NCBI RefSeq assembly: GCF_900113765.1
Contig: NZ_FOQO01000002.1
Span: forward strand, 1 to 64,000
Length of the DNA stretch: 64,000 bases
Direction: 5' to 3'
Source: Parapedobacter indicus
GTDB taxonomy: Bacteria > Bacteroidota > Bacteroidia > Sphingobacteriales > Sphingobacteriaceae
The notes under the pieces: model-generated
Seen by the model: the letters and a program-made list of their open reading frames with translations, nothing else
The model's database searches: none
Told to the model about the DNA's origin: nothing
Position numbers and translations under genes: made by a program
Part shown: piece by piece, positions 17,682-26,236 of the stretch
How positions within the stretch are numbered: position 1 is the stretch's first letter
Layout of the letters: each line of letters begins with the position of its first letter

Positions 17682-18464
17682 ATGGCTTTCAATTGGATAA
17701 AGCGGTGGACAAAGCCCCGCAAAGTGGGCCTTGCCCTTTCCGGTGGCGGACTGCGGGGAGTCGGTCATTTAGGTGCAATCAAGGCCCTGGAAGAACATGG
17801 ATTCCAGCCAGCTGTGCTTTCGGGCAGTAGCGCCGGAGCGATCATCGGCGCTTTCTACGCGGCGGGCTATACGGTAGATGAGATGTTACGTATCGTACAG
17901 GAAAACGATCTCTTTCCAACCACAAGTCTTCGCCTACGTACCTCGGGGTTTGTCAACACACGTTTCCTCTCGCGTCTTCTTCGGACACACATGCCCGACA
18001 ATACGTTTGAATCGCTTAAGAAGCCGTTGTACGTAACGGCTACGAATCTCCTGTCGGGTAAAACGGAGTACTTCCATACGGGCCCATTGGATGAGGCATT
18101 ATTGGCGTCGGCCAGTGTACCGCTGCTATTCCCTGCTGTCAAACACGAACATGCGATCTACTACGATGGCGGGTTACTTGACAATCTTCCCATCCAGCCC
18201 TTAACCGACCAATGTAATTTCTTAATCGGTGTCCATGTCAATGCTCCAGACAACATCAAATCCGATCAGTTGACTACGGTTAAGACACTCGACCGTGTCA
18301 TCCACCTCGCCATCGGTCAATCCGTGGCACAAAATGCGACAAAGTGCGATTTGTTCATCGAACCACCCGATATGCTGCAATTTGGCATGTTTGACAAGAA
18401 GAATTTGATGAAAATTTATGAACACGTATACGCACACGCTTCCAGACAGTTGGCAAAACAGTAA
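17682..18464 (+). CDS. Patatin-like phospholipase
   Basis: 260 residues. The full patatin catalytic set is visible: oxyanion-hole GGGLRG (about 21-26), nucleophile elbow GSSAG (about 48-52) and the Asp of the DGG motif (YYDGGLLDNLP, about 164-174). Patatins are Ser/Asp dyad lipid acyl hydrolases. The protein has no signal peptide, so it is likely cytoplasmic or loosely membrane-bound, close to RssA-like enzymes in size. It begins 38 bases from the divergent substrate-binding lipoprotein and is followed after 23 bases by a DUF423 gene on the same strand, probably one transcript. Confidence 0.88.
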   Translation: MAFNWIKRWTKPRKVGLALSGGGLRGVGHLGAIKALEEHGFQPAVLSGSSAGAIIGAFYAAGYTVDEMLRIVQENDLFPTTSLRLRTSGFVNTRFLSRLLRTHMPDNTFESLKKPLYVTATNLLSGKTEYFHTGPLDEALLASASVPLLFPAVKHEHAIYYDGGLLDNLPIQPLTDQCNFLIGVHVNAPDNIKSDQLTTVKTLDRVIHLAIGQSVAQNATKCDLFIEPPDMLQFGMFDKKNLMKIYEHVYAHASRQLAKQ

Positions 18465-18487
18465 AAGAACCACAAAACACGAACAGG

Positions 18488-18859
18488 ATGCTTGCTCAAT
18501 TATTCGGTATTATTTTCGGGCTAATGGCCGTCATACTCGGCGCTTTCGGAGCGCATGCCCTCAAGAAAAAATTCACGGAAGACCAACAGGACAGTTTTGA
18601 AACAGGTGTACGATACCAGTTTTACCATGCACTGGTATTGTTGATAACCGGTTTTGCGCAAACCGCCGGGTTAATTGACCCCGCAGCTTACACCTGGTTA
18701 TTCATCAGCGGCACGATCTTGTTTTCATTTAGCATTTATGGCCTTTGCCTGAGCGGCGCATTCGGTACAAAGTGGCGCTTTCTTGGACCGATAACGCCTC
18801 TTGGTGGACTGCTGCTTGTAGCGGGATGGCTTTCGTTATTGCTTGCAGTCCTTCGATGA
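18488..18859 (+). CDS. DUF423 (YgdD-like) small membrane protein
   Basis: 123 residues with about four membrane helices: LFGIIFGLMAVILGAFGAHAL, YQFYHALVLLITGFA, WLFISGTILFSFSIYGLCLS and GGLLLVAGWLSLLLAVL. The GAFGAHALKK segment, the YHALVLL helix and the late PLGGLLLVAGW are typical of DUF423. Function of the family is not established. It follows the patatin gene closely and its last 24 bases overlap the end of the convergent NADH dehydrogenase gene. Confidence 0.85.
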   Translation: MLAQLFGIIFGLMAVILGAFGAHALKKKFTEDQQDSFETGVRYQFYHALVLLITGFAQTAGLIDPAAYTWLFISGTILFSFSIYGLCLSGAFGTKWRFLGPITPLGGLLLVAGWLSLLLAVLR

Positions 18860-20134
18860 TGCCACCTTTTCTTCCTTATTCGGACGCAGGATCAGTCGCA
18901 ATGTCGGATCATTGGTCACAAACGACCATGCCCAATTCATGGCAAGCACGAATTTATTCCGGAAGCTGATCAGTGGAATAATGTGCACAAACAGCCAACC
19001 GACCCATGCGATGGATCCACGGAGGAACCCTTTGGGCAGGTCAGCAACCGCCCGGTACTTGGAAATAATGGCCATCGTTCCTTTATTGCGATAGGCGAAT
19101 GGCTTCATGGGTTTGCCCTCAATCAGACGCGATAAGTTCCTACCCAATAAACTTCCCTGCTGAATCGCCACCTGCGCTACTTGGGGATGGCCCTCGGGAT
19201 AGTTTTTATCGTCGGTCAACAAACATTGATCGCCCAACGCAAAGATCGATTCGGCATGCATCACTTGGTTATAGGCATCTACGTTAATCCGACCTCCCCG
19301 CGCTACGGCGCCTTCGGGAAGTCCTTCCACGTGAACGGCTACCACACCGGATGTCCAGATCAATGTGTCTGTGGGGATAGTTTCTCCGGTGCTTAGCTTC
19401 ACATTGCCCGAAACATAGTCGACCACCTTGGTGTTGAGTATAATTTTAGCACCAAGCTTGTTCAACACGGTGTAAGCCTCCTGTTGTGCCTTCTCACTCA
19501 TCGGTGGCAATAAGACAGGTGCAGAATTGATAATATACAAATGAGACTTGAGATCGGTCAACTCCGGGTATTCCTTGGCCACGATCTCCCTGCCCATCTC
19601 GGCGAGGATCCCCGCCAACTCCACACCGGTAGGTCCACCTCCGGCAATCACGATATTCAACGCTTTGTTGCGTTCAGACGGATCGGTGGATCGTACCGCA
19701 CATTCCATGCGGAGCAAGATATGATTCCGCAGGTTCATTGCGTCATCAAGCGTTTTCATGGGCATGGCATACTTGGCGATGTTTTCAAAGCCGAAATAAT
19801 TGGTTCCGGTGCCCATTGCCAATACGAGGTAATCGTACGAAAGCGTGCCCGTAGTGGTTTCCACCTTTTTTTCCGTTGGGTCAATACGTTTTAACTCACC
19901 CATGTGAAAACGGATATGGGATTTCTCCTGAAACAACCGGCGGAACGGATAGGATATGTTCGATGATTCAATGAATGCAGCGGCAACCTGATAAACCAAT
20001 GGTGGAAAAAAATGATAATTATTCCGATCTACCAACGTGATGGTAAACCGCTTATCCTTCCCGAGATGTTTAACAAAATTGATTCCTGCAAACCCTCCTC
20101 CGATGACAATGACGTGCTTGGTATTTTCTTTCAT
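18836..20134 (-). CDS. Type II NADH:quinone oxidoreductase (NDH-2)
   Basis: 432 residues. First dinucleotide fold for FAD at the N terminus (VIVIGGGFAGINFVKHL, glycines at about 12-17), second fold for NADH near 165 (IVIAGGGPTGVELAGILAEM), the FAD-binding IFALGDQC segment about 295, and the C-terminal region (VGWLFVHIIPLISFRNKFVLAM) that binds the membrane in this family. NDH-2 passes electrons from NADH to quinone without pumping protons. The motif YHFFPPLVYQVA is typical of this group. Its 3' end overlaps the DUF423 gene by 24 bases on the opposite strand. Confidence 0.9.
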   Translation of the reverse strand: MKENTKHVIVIGGGFAGINFVKHLGKDKRFTITLVDRNNYHFFPPLVYQVAAAFIESSNISYPFRRLFQEKSHIRFHMGELKRIDPTEKKVETTTGTLSYDYLVLAMGTGTNYFGFENIAKYAMPMKTLDDAMNLRNHILLRMECAVRSTDPSERNKALNIVIAGGGPTGVELAGILAEMGREIVAKEYPELTDLKSHLYIINSAPVLLPPMSEKAQQEAYTVLNKLGAKIILNTKVVDYVSGNVKLSTGETIPTDTLIWTSGVVAVHVEGLPEGAVARGGRINVDAYNQVMHAESIFALGDQCLLTDDKNYPEGHPQVAQVAIQQGSLLGRNLSRLIEGKPMKPFAYRNKGTMAIISKYRAVADLPKGFLRGSIAWVGWLFVHIIPLISFRNKFVLAMNWAWSFVTNDPTLRLILRPNKEEKVASSKDCKQ

Positions 20135-20516
20135 ACGGGTCTTATCTGAACAACTGCTAAATTACATATACCTGCCAAATAAGCAGAAAAACTTGAGATT
20201 ATCTTTCAATTTATTTATCTTAGTTTCCCCAACCAATTTCAGACCAACCCGTTCTCCCGTTTGATCGCATTGCCTTTATACCTACTGGATACAACCCTCG
20301 TGCTTTCGTATTACCTCGTTTAGAGTGAGTCCAAGGTGAGTCCGACATGAGTCCGTAGTGAGTCCGACTTTTTTGGCTGAAAACACGGTCTCACCACGGA
20401 CTCATTACAGCTTCTCTTCTCGCTCATAGCGAAGCAGGTACCTACCTGGTGTGGGTCACGTATTAACCGGGCAACCGCTCGCTAACAAGAAAAAGGATTC
20501 TGCTTGGGTTTTGGAA
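20135..20516. other. 382-base gene-free stretch with repeat element
   Basis: Lies between the stop of the MocR gene and the start of the NADH dehydrogenase gene (both minus strand). The part next to NADH dehydrogenase is AT-rich and likely holds its promoter; TAATTTAG is the nearest -7-like box. The middle holds the 11-bp tandem and inverted repeat described separately. No coding frame of note was found. Confidence 0.7.
20325..20405. repeat. 11-bp tandem repeat (x4) with inverted copy forming a large hairpin
   Basis: Four contiguous 11-bp units (20325-20335, 20336-20346, 20347-20357, 20358-20368) of consensus GTGAGTCCGAC. The last two units (20347-20366) are repeated in reverse complement at 20386-20405 with 18 of 20 matches, leaving a 19-base loop. 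There is no T-run after the stem on the minus strand, so it is not an ordinary terminator for the upstream MocR gene. It resembles REP-like or short mobile repeats of this lineage, but that is inference. Confidence 0.85.
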
Positions 20517-22013
20517 CTAAGGTACGAAAAAAGTTGAAATATTCCTCAACACCTCCACACTTTCCGTTAACGCATCCCTGCCCGATGACGCAAATCCCAG
20601 CCGGATCGCTTGTGTATCAAAGGACGGATACCGATGTGGCATTCCATCCGAAATATACAGCCCTTTTTTACGGGCTTCGGCGGCCAGGCGAGAAAGATCG
20701 ATGCGCCTATCAAATCGCGTCCATACGGTCAACCCGCCTTCGGGGATGTCGAACTCCACCCGACCGGCCAACTCCGCTGTCAACAAGCCGCAGAAATAAT
20801 CCCTGCGTTCATGATATACGGCCAGGGCCTTCCGCAGGCTGCGTTGGATGGTCCCATCGTCCAGCAGTTCGGCCATGGCGCGCTCCAAAATGTGATCCCC
20901 CTGCCGATCGAGCAAGGTCCGTACGCGCGCGAGGTGTTCAATGACATTTTCGGAAGCAACCAGATACCCCAGGCGAAAGGCGGGCGAAAATATTTTACTG
21001 AATGAACCACAATAGATTACCATTCCCTCCTGATCGGCACTGGCCAGTGGGAGTAACGGTTTATGCTTGTAATGGTAATCGAAATCGTAATCATCTTCGA
21101 AAATGATGAACCCATACCGTCGCGACAAATCCAACAGATGCAGCCGCCGATCCATCGACAAAGACACCGTGGTCGGATAATGGTGATGCGGAGTTACATA
21201 TACCAAGCGCACCTTGGTAGACCGGCAAAGCTGCTCCAGCGCATCCACCTGTATACCCTCATCATCTATCGGGATTCCCAAGAGTTGTGCTCCTGCATGC
21301 TGAAAATTAGCCTCCGCCCGTCGCCAGCCAGGTATACCCGCCACAACCGCATCCCCGGGCTGGACAAGGCCATTGCAGACTAAATTGATGCCCATGACCG
21401 TGCCGCGCACCGACAGCACATTTCGCGCGGAGATGTTCAGTCCGCGTGTCAAGTTGAGGTATCGGGCCATCGAATCAAGAAAACGTTCGGAGCCATTGGC
21501 GAAACCATAGCTACCGAATCGTCGATATAAATCGCCCCGATCCAATTGCGCACGGTAAGCCCGATAAAGTTCCTTCAAAGGTGCGAGCGAGGGGTCCGAG
21601 AAGCCGTCGTCGAGGTGCAGCCTTGTCGTCACCGGGGCGACCCCGTGGTGCAGGTAACTTGCATTTCTGATTTCAAAACCTGCCCTGTGTTTGCCATTTG
21701 GTTCCATGGTCTTTTGACCCAAAGCCCGCGGTTTCAGTTGAGGTGAGTTAACAGCTACAAATGTACCCTTGCCAACATGACTTTCTAACCACCCTTGCAT
21801 CTCCAATTCCTGAAACGCCTTGGTGACTGTCAGGCGATTCAACTGGAGAATGCCCGCCAGCTCACGAGAACTGGGCAATCGGCCCCCAGCTGGTATATGA
21901 CCTCGTTGGATGAACACGGCGATGGCCTCTGCCAGTTGCAGATATACTGCCTTCTCCGATTGGGGTCGGAGGCTTATCCCCGAAAATAGCGAATGTAAAA
22001 TTGGACTACCCAT
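20517..22013 (-). CDS. MocR-family regulator (GntR HTH plus PLP aminotransferase-like domain)
   Basis: About 498 residues from ATG 22013; the longer frame adds 63 residues that run across the divergent promoter. Winged-helix GntR domain about 15-80 (AVYLQLAEAIAVFIQRGHIP, GGRLPSSRELAGILQLNRLTV, GWLESHVGKGTF), then a fold-type I aminotransferase domain about 120-495 with the PLP-lysine motif GSFSKIFSPAFRLGY. MocR proteins sense PLP or amino-compound adducts and control nearby genes. It is divergent from a PaiB-like gene 72 bases away, and the shared region holds a 9-bp inverted repeat, suggesting that it controls both. Confidence 0.9.
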   Translation of the reverse strand: MGSPILHSLFSGISLRPQSEKAVYLQLAEAIAVFIQRGHIPAGGRLPSSRELAGILQLNRLTVTKAFQELEMQGWLESHVGKGTFVAVNSPQLKPRALGQKTMEPNGKHRAGFEIRNASYLHHGVAPVTTRLHLDDGFSDPSLAPLKELYRAYRAQLDRGDLYRRFGSYGFANGSERFLDSMARYLNLTRGLNISARNVLSVRGTVMGINLVCNGLVQPGDAVVAGIPGWRRAEANFQHAGAQLLGIPIDDEGIQVDALEQLCRSTKVRLVYVTPHHHYPTTVSLSMDRRLHLLDLSRRYGFIIFEDDYDFDYHYKHKPLLPLASADQEGMVIYCGSFSKIFSPAFRLGYLVASENVIEHLARVRTLLDRQGDHILERAMAELLDDGTIQRSLRKALAVYHERRDYFCGLLTAELAGRVEFDIPEGGLTVWTRFDRRIDLSRLAAEARKKGLYISDGMPHRYPSFDTQAIRLGFASSGRDALTESVEVLRNISTFFVP

Positions 22014-22046
22014 TTTATCAGCATTGGATGATAAAGATAGTCCAAT
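22000..22046. promoter_or_regulatory. Candidate MocR operator in the divergent promoter
   Basis: A perfect 9-bp inverted repeat, ATTGGACTA at 22000-22008 and TAGTCCAAT at 22038-22046, flanks the MocR start codon. A third half-site ATTGGA lies in direct orientation at 22023-22028, giving two direct and one inverted ATTGGA, spaced 23 and about 18 bases. A -7 box TAATTTTG for the paiB-like gene lies just beyond at 22054-22061. MocR regulators such as GabR bind repeated half-sites of this kind; the assignment here is inference. Confidence 0.5.
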
Positions 22047-22085
22047 CAGACGGTAATTTTGTATAGGAAAAGAAAAATTGAATGC

Positions 22086-22697
22086 ATGTATATCCCTAAG
22101 AGTTTCCAGTTTGATAACCCTGCAGAGAAAATCGATTTCATGCGGCGCTATCCATTCGCGGCGATGGTTACGGTAGCCGGTAATCAGCCCCTGGCAACGC
22201 ACTTACCCTTTGTGGTGGAAGAAAAAGGCAGAAAGCTTATCTTAAGTTCACACTTTGCGGCTGGCAATGACCAGACACAATACATCGAAGCAAATCCTTC
22301 CCTCATCATTTTCTGTGAACCGCACGCCTATATCTCACCCCGCCATTACGACAAGCGGGAAAGTGTGCCGACTTGGGACTATATCGCCGTCCATGCGTAC
22401 GGCAAATGTCGGATCGAACGCGATGTCGATACCAAGCTGACACTGCTGGAAAAGATGATCCGCTTTTACGAACCAGATTACCTACACCAATGGGCTTCTC
22501 TGTCCAACCGCTTCAAAATGGGTATGCTGAACGGTTTGGTAGCTTTTACCCTGGAAGTGACGGAGCTCCGGGGCCAGCGGAAACTCAGCCAGAATAAAAC
22601 GGTCGCCGAACGCACACGTATCATCCGGCAACTGGAGGGAAGCGCGGTCGGCGCAGAGCAGGACCTTGCTCACTATATCCACCAGACGTTGAAATAA
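22086..22697 (+). CDS. PaiB-like FMN-binding protein
   Basis: About 203 residues from the ATG at 22086 (MYIPKSFQFDNPAEKI); upstream TTG start rejected because it overlaps the promoter box. A split-barrel flavin-binding fold: YPFAAMVTV, PLATHLPFVV, ILSSHFAAGND, FCEPHAYISPRHY, VPTWDYIAVHAYG and the C-terminal KLSQNK. The family is named after Bacillus PaiB, described as a negative regulator of sporulation and protease genes, but members are likely flavin- or haem-binding enzymes. It is followed after 18 bases by a GNAT acetyltransferase gene, echoing the Bacillus paiA (acetyltransferase)-paiB pairing. Confidence 0.85.
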   Translation: MYIPKSFQFDNPAEKIDFMRRYPFAAMVTVAGNQPLATHLPFVVEEKGRKLILSSHFAAGNDQTQYIEANPSLIIFCEPHAYISPRHYDKRESVPTWDYIAVHAYGKCRIERDVDTKLTLLEKMIRFYEPDYLHQWASLSNRFKMGMLNGLVAFTLEVTELRGQRKLSQNKTVAERTRIIRQLEGSAVGAEQDLAHYIHQTLK

Positions 22698-22715
22698 CAC
22701 CCACAGCTTCTTCTC

Positions 22716-23261
22716 ATGGCAAATTTCATCCGCATGAATCAACAATTTATTACTCCTATCCAACTGGAAAACGAGCGTGTCCTCCTGCTGCCATTGCACG
22801 AATCGGACTTCGATGCCCTGTACACCGTGGCATCCGACCCACGGATCTGGGAACAACATCCGCAGACCGATCGGTGGAAAGCGGAAGTCTTCCGCATTTT
22901 CTTTGAAAGCGCCATCGAAAGCCGAAGTGCTTTTAAAATCATCGACAAAGCCACCGGAGCCCTAGCCGGAAGCACCCGATTCTATGATTACAATGTCCAA
23001 AACCGGAGTATATTCATCGGCTATACCTTCTATGCGGTGCACTATTGGGGTATAGGGTTTAACCCTTCTGTGAAAAAGTTGATGTTGGCACATGCGTTTC
23101 AATACGTGGATACCATATATTTTCAGGTGGGAAGTACCAACTTCCGCTCCCAGAAGGCTGTTGAGAAATTGGGCGCCCGAAAGGTGGCGGAAACGTCCGT
23201 GGAATACCACGGGGATGGTTTGAAGTCGAATTTCACGTATGAAATCCGCTATCATGAGTAA
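22716..23261 (+). CDS. GNAT-family N-acetyltransferase (RimJ/RimL type)
   Basis: 181 residues. GNAT features in order: ENERVLLLPLHESDFDALYTV (beta1-alpha1), FKIIDKATGALAGSTRFYDY (beta3), the acceptor region IFIGYTFY, a degenerate acetyl-CoA loop (WGIGFNPSVKKLMLAHAF, in place of Q/RxxGxG/A) and the final VGSTNFRSQKAVEKLGARK. It transfers acetyl from acetyl-CoA to an amine; the substrate is unknown. It is in tandem with the PaiB-like gene and so is probably regulated by the divergent MocR protein. Confidence 0.85.
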   Translation: MANFIRMNQQFITPIQLENERVLLLPLHESDFDALYTVASDPRIWEQHPQTDRWKAEVFRIFFESAIESRSAFKIIDKATGALAGSTRFYDYNVQNRSIFIGYTFYAVHYWGIGFNPSVKKLMLAHAFQYVDTIYFQVGSTNFRSQKAVEKLGARKVAETSVEYHGDGLKSNFTYEIRYHE

Positions 23262-23271
23262 TGAAAGCAAT

Positions 23272-25989
23272 TCAGTTGTCCACTTCATACACCAGCTCCT
23301 TATAACCGATTTCTCCATCCAATGACAGGGCCTCTACCACAACAATAGTTTCACCGGTCGCATCCGAATGATAGTATGAGGTTTTGACCGTTCCGCTATC
23401 GCCTGTGGTTAATTCCGGCGCCCAATGGATCAGCGTACGTAAATCGGGCCTTGCCGACGCGGCTTCTGCGGGCGATTCGTAACGCGGGGCATAAAACTCG
23501 ATGGTAGGCGAATACACGGGCACCGTAGCCTGTAAAAGGCCCGTGGGTTTGCGAACGGCATAAACGCCCTTTCCCGCATGTGTATAAATGGCAATCACGC
23601 TACCGACGGGTGGTATTTTTAGCGGAGAAGCTTCCGGATACACTTCCTGGTACAGCTGGCTGAAATGCTTGGCGAAACGGATGAGCTCCACACTCTTCAC
23701 TTCGCTGGGTGGGATATTCGGAATGATTTCATAACTATGCCCCGGCACGGGAATGCCATCTACAACGACCAAAGTGGCCTCGCCTCCGATGATGCTCGCA
23801 CGGAGGTAACCGCCATGATCTCCAACACGGTCAATACGTAAATCGTTTGGGAAATTGAACAGCAGCACACTATATAACCCGTACGACCATTTTTCTTCCT
23901 TGTCCTGAATCGCTTTGCCCGAAATCACCACGTCAGACTCCCCATACCGGTCGAACACCTTTTGCTGCTGAGGGCTGAGCGCCCAGCGTTCCACCAGCAC
24001 TTCATCCAATAGGATTTCACCGGCCGCAAGCCGATAGGAATACTCCCGCTGCGCCCGTTCCTGCCGTTTTTGGACCACGTAGGAAACAACACTGTCGATC
24101 CGTTCAACGGACCGACCCTGGTCATAGACGATCGCCGGAGGCTTCCGTTCATCCAGCGATAGCGTGTAGTTCCGGTTTTTTCCTGCCCTATTAGCGCTTT
24201 GAATCAACACATCCAAGGAATCGGTATATTCATCGGCCAATCCGAAATAGAAGTGTCCCAAGCTATCCGTATTTTGAGCGGTTATGGATTGCTTTTCGCC
24301 GAATGTCATCAACGTAAGACCGATTCCCGCCTGCGCCTTTTTGGAAAAAACGCCGCCTACCTGCCCGCTGACATACGGATAGGGTTCATTTGGAAAGAGA
24401 AACGTATCTTGCGGGGGCTTATCGTAACGGTACCTTCGCCATCCTTGGGTAAGCATCAACGCATCCAGATCGGCAATTGGCGCATCGCCCGCTTCCTGGA
24501 AATAATAACCCGGTTCTTCGATGTTGCCACGCAGTTCCGACGACAGTAATAGGCGCGAAAGCAGGTTTTCCCGCAAGGCCCTTGCGTTCCCTATGTGGTC
24601 CCTATTCATGACCAAAACGGAGACGTTGGCATCCACCGCTTTTCCATCGCTCCCGGTCACCTGTATCGAAAGATCCGCTTTATTCCGTTTCCGATACTCG
24701 GCCCGATCCGTCGATACGTCGATATGCAGTCTGGTTTCCGGTCGCTGATTAAAAAAGAGCCTTTCGGCCAATGGCTGCATATGCTTATCCATCAATGTGA
24801 ATGCCAAGATGCCCTCGGGAAGATCGGCAACCGGCAAGGATGTAGCTATCCGATGATTTTTCAACGATGCCCGAATGAGGTAATGTAACACACCGCGGCA
24901 ACTTACCTGAACAAACAGGCTATCATTTTCGGCTCGGTTGGAATAAACGGACACACCGATTTCGTCGCCTGTTTTGGTGATGGAAAGTACCCGACCGGCA
25001 ACCATTACCTCAGGAAGCGGATAGCGATGCACACTGTTTCTTCCGGATGATGAATCCAGAACCGCATAATACGAAACGCCGCTATCGGCGGTCAACGTGA
25101 AACTTCCCATCCCCAAGTGATTGGTCGTAAACGGCGCTACGGTATTGCCGCGACTGTCCATGATAACCCCTGAGACAGCCACACTCCGGCCCAAACCGTT
25201 GAGTGCCTTAAAACCTACCTTACTGGTCGACCCTTGCACCAATTCCCCACTTTCGGCAAAAAATTGCAGATCCAACACACTATCCTGCAACGCAAGGGTT
25301 TTGGTGTACCGGATTCCACGTTGTGTTTCCATATTCAACGTGGCTATTTTTGCGCCTTTAGGCAATGCATAATCAAACGGGTAATACCCATTACGTGCGC
25401 CTTTTACCGAAAGTGTGTCTTTCTTTCCGTCAACCGTTAGGTACACCGTAAGCTGCTTCTTGTGTTCCGGATCGATTAACGTGGGATTTAGCTGGGCCTG
25501 CAGCGCGTACCTTCCGGGTTCCCGTTCGACCCGGTGTAACCCCGTCATGGGATTGCGGCCAACCTCTCCGTTGGTGGGAACTATTTTCACATACCTTTGA
25601 AACATGAAATCCGGACCAAAGTTCCTGTTCCACTCCGTATAAGCCCGCATCAGGTAGTCACCCTGTTTGTATGATTTCTCAAGTTTGAGACCACCCGATC
25701 CGACACCCCCGGTCAATTTGATACGTTTGCGATCCATGACCTGCTCATCCGGCCCGATTAGTTCCACATGAAGCACGCCACTGAGGGCACTGGGCCGATG
25801 GTCCGCCGACTCAGCAACCACAGCCTTAAACCAGATCGTGTCTTCGGTCGTATATACGTCAGCATCCAGCTGCAGGTATATTTTTTCCGCAAAAGCCGCA
25901 TGGGCAACAAGATGCCCCGATTGAGCATGAACTGGCAGTATATAGAACAAAAAAGCGAGCGATGCTAGTACGTTATATATCCGTATCAT
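23272..25989 (-). CDS. Large exported protein with MG2-like and TonB-plug-like domains
   Basis: About 905 residues from ATG 25989 (MIRIYNVLASLAFLFYILP, signal peptide ending near VHAQ); the longer frame starts at TTG. The N-terminal third resembles macroglobulin MG2 repeats (EKIYLQLDADVYTTEDTIWFKAVV, GGLKLEKSYKQGDYLMRAYTEW). A central stretch carries further beta-rich repeats, and the region about 650-800 resembles a TonB-receptor plug (SYGLYSVLLFNFPNDLRI, ATLVVVDGIPVPGH, VKSVELIRFAKHFSQ). No barrel follows. Such proteins are frequent and poorly understood in Bacteroidota; they are expected in the periplasm or at the outer membrane. Ends 10 bases from the convergent GNAT gene. Confidence 0.72.
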   Translation of the reverse strand: MIRIYNVLASLAFLFYILPVHAQSGHLVAHAAFAEKIYLQLDADVYTTEDTIWFKAVVAESADHRPSALSGVLHVELIGPDEQVMDRKRIKLTGGVGSGGLKLEKSYKQGDYLMRAYTEWNRNFGPDFMFQRYVKIVPTNGEVGRNPMTGLHRVEREPGRYALQAQLNPTLIDPEHKKQLTVYLTVDGKKDTLSVKGARNGYYPFDYALPKGAKIATLNMETQRGIRYTKTLALQDSVLDLQFFAESGELVQGSTSKVGFKALNGLGRSVAVSGVIMDSRGNTVAPFTTNHLGMGSFTLTADSGVSYYAVLDSSSGRNSVHRYPLPEVMVAGRVLSITKTGDEIGVSVYSNRAENDSLFVQVSCRGVLHYLIRASLKNHRIATSLPVADLPEGILAFTLMDKHMQPLAERLFFNQRPETRLHIDVSTDRAEYRKRNKADLSIQVTGSDGKAVDANVSVLVMNRDHIGNARALRENLLSRLLLSSELRGNIEEPGYYFQEAGDAPIADLDALMLTQGWRRYRYDKPPQDTFLFPNEPYPYVSGQVGGVFSKKAQAGIGLTLMTFGEKQSITAQNTDSLGHFYFGLADEYTDSLDVLIQSANRAGKNRNYTLSLDERKPPAIVYDQGRSVERIDSVVSYVVQKRQERAQREYSYRLAAGEILLDEVLVERWALSPQQQKVFDRYGESDVVISGKAIQDKEEKWSYGLYSVLLFNFPNDLRIDRVGDHGGYLRASIIGGEATLVVVDGIPVPGHSYEIIPNIPPSEVKSVELIRFAKHFSQLYQEVYPEASPLKIPPVGSVIAIYTHAGKGVYAVRKPTGLLQATVPVYSPTIEFYAPRYESPAEAASARPDLRTLIHWAPELTTGDSGTVKTSYYHSDATGETIVVVEALSLDGEIGYKELVYEVDN

Positions 25990-26052
25990 AGTAACAGATT
26001 GCAAAATAGGAAATTCCCATCTCTTCCTGATGCGCTTTTTTTTATTTTTTCT

Positions 26053-26083
26053 ATTGACAATTTAAAAAAATCACGTACATTTG
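26053..26083 (+). promoter_or_regulatory. Promoter of the pheA leader/aromatic operon
   Basis: ATTG (26053-26056), 19-base spacer, TACATTTG (26076-26083), an excellent match to the Bacteroidota -33/-7 pattern TTTG-N19-21-TAnnTTTG. Transcription should start near 26090, only a few bases before the leader-peptide ATG at 26098. Confidence 0.7.
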
Positions 26084-26097
26084 GCACATCAAAAAAA

Positions 26098-26169
26098 ATG
26101 ATGTTAACGCGAAACAATGCATACTGGTTTTTTGGTTTCTTTTACTTTAGCAGTGAGAGCCGGGATTGA
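26098..26169 (+). CDS. Aromatic-rich leader peptide of the pheA operon (attenuation)
   Basis: A 23-codon frame starting ATG ATG and ending TGA. Codons 9-17 read Tyr-Trp-Phe-Phe-Gly-Phe-Phe-Tyr-Phe; in all, five Phe, two Tyr and one Trp in 23 codons. It starts a few bases after a good Bacteroidota promoter and is followed by a strong terminator hairpin before pheA. This is the layout of a ribosome-stalling leader like enterobacterial pheL: shortage of charged tRNA-Phe stalls the ribosome in codons 11-17. The last codons (21-23, bases 26159-26165) contain GCCGGGA, able to pair with the left arm of the terminator and so act as antiterminator. The peptide itself probably has no other job. Confidence 0.9.
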   Translation: MMLTRNNAYWFFGFFYFSSESRD

Positions 26170-26200
26170 TATGCATTAATAACGAGAAGATATAAATGTA

Positions 26201-26236
26201 AAAAAGTCCCGGCAAGAAAAGCCGGGACTTTTTTTT
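26201..26236 (+). terminator. Attenuator terminator upstream of pheA
   Basis: Stem with GC core GTCCCGGC (26206-26213) and GCCGGGAC (26221-26228), extended by A-T pairs to 13 bp, loop of 7, then eight T (26229-26236): a typical intrinsic terminator lying inside the transcript, 18 bases before the pheA ATG. The alternative pairing is TCCCGGC (26207-26213) with GCCGGGA (26159-26165) in the end of the leader frame, which would block terminator formation when the ribosome stalls upstream. When Phe is plentiful the ribosome reaches the stop at 26167, covers the antiterminator arm, and transcription ends. Confidence 0.9.

Noticed and set aside
20325..20405. CRISPR array
   Set aside because: Units are 11 bp and contiguous with no spacers, and no cas genes are present.
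22014..22202. 63-residue N-terminal extension of the MocR regulator
   Set aside because: It would cover the divergent promoter and part of the paiB-like gene, and the winged-helix domain starts soon after the ATG at 22013.
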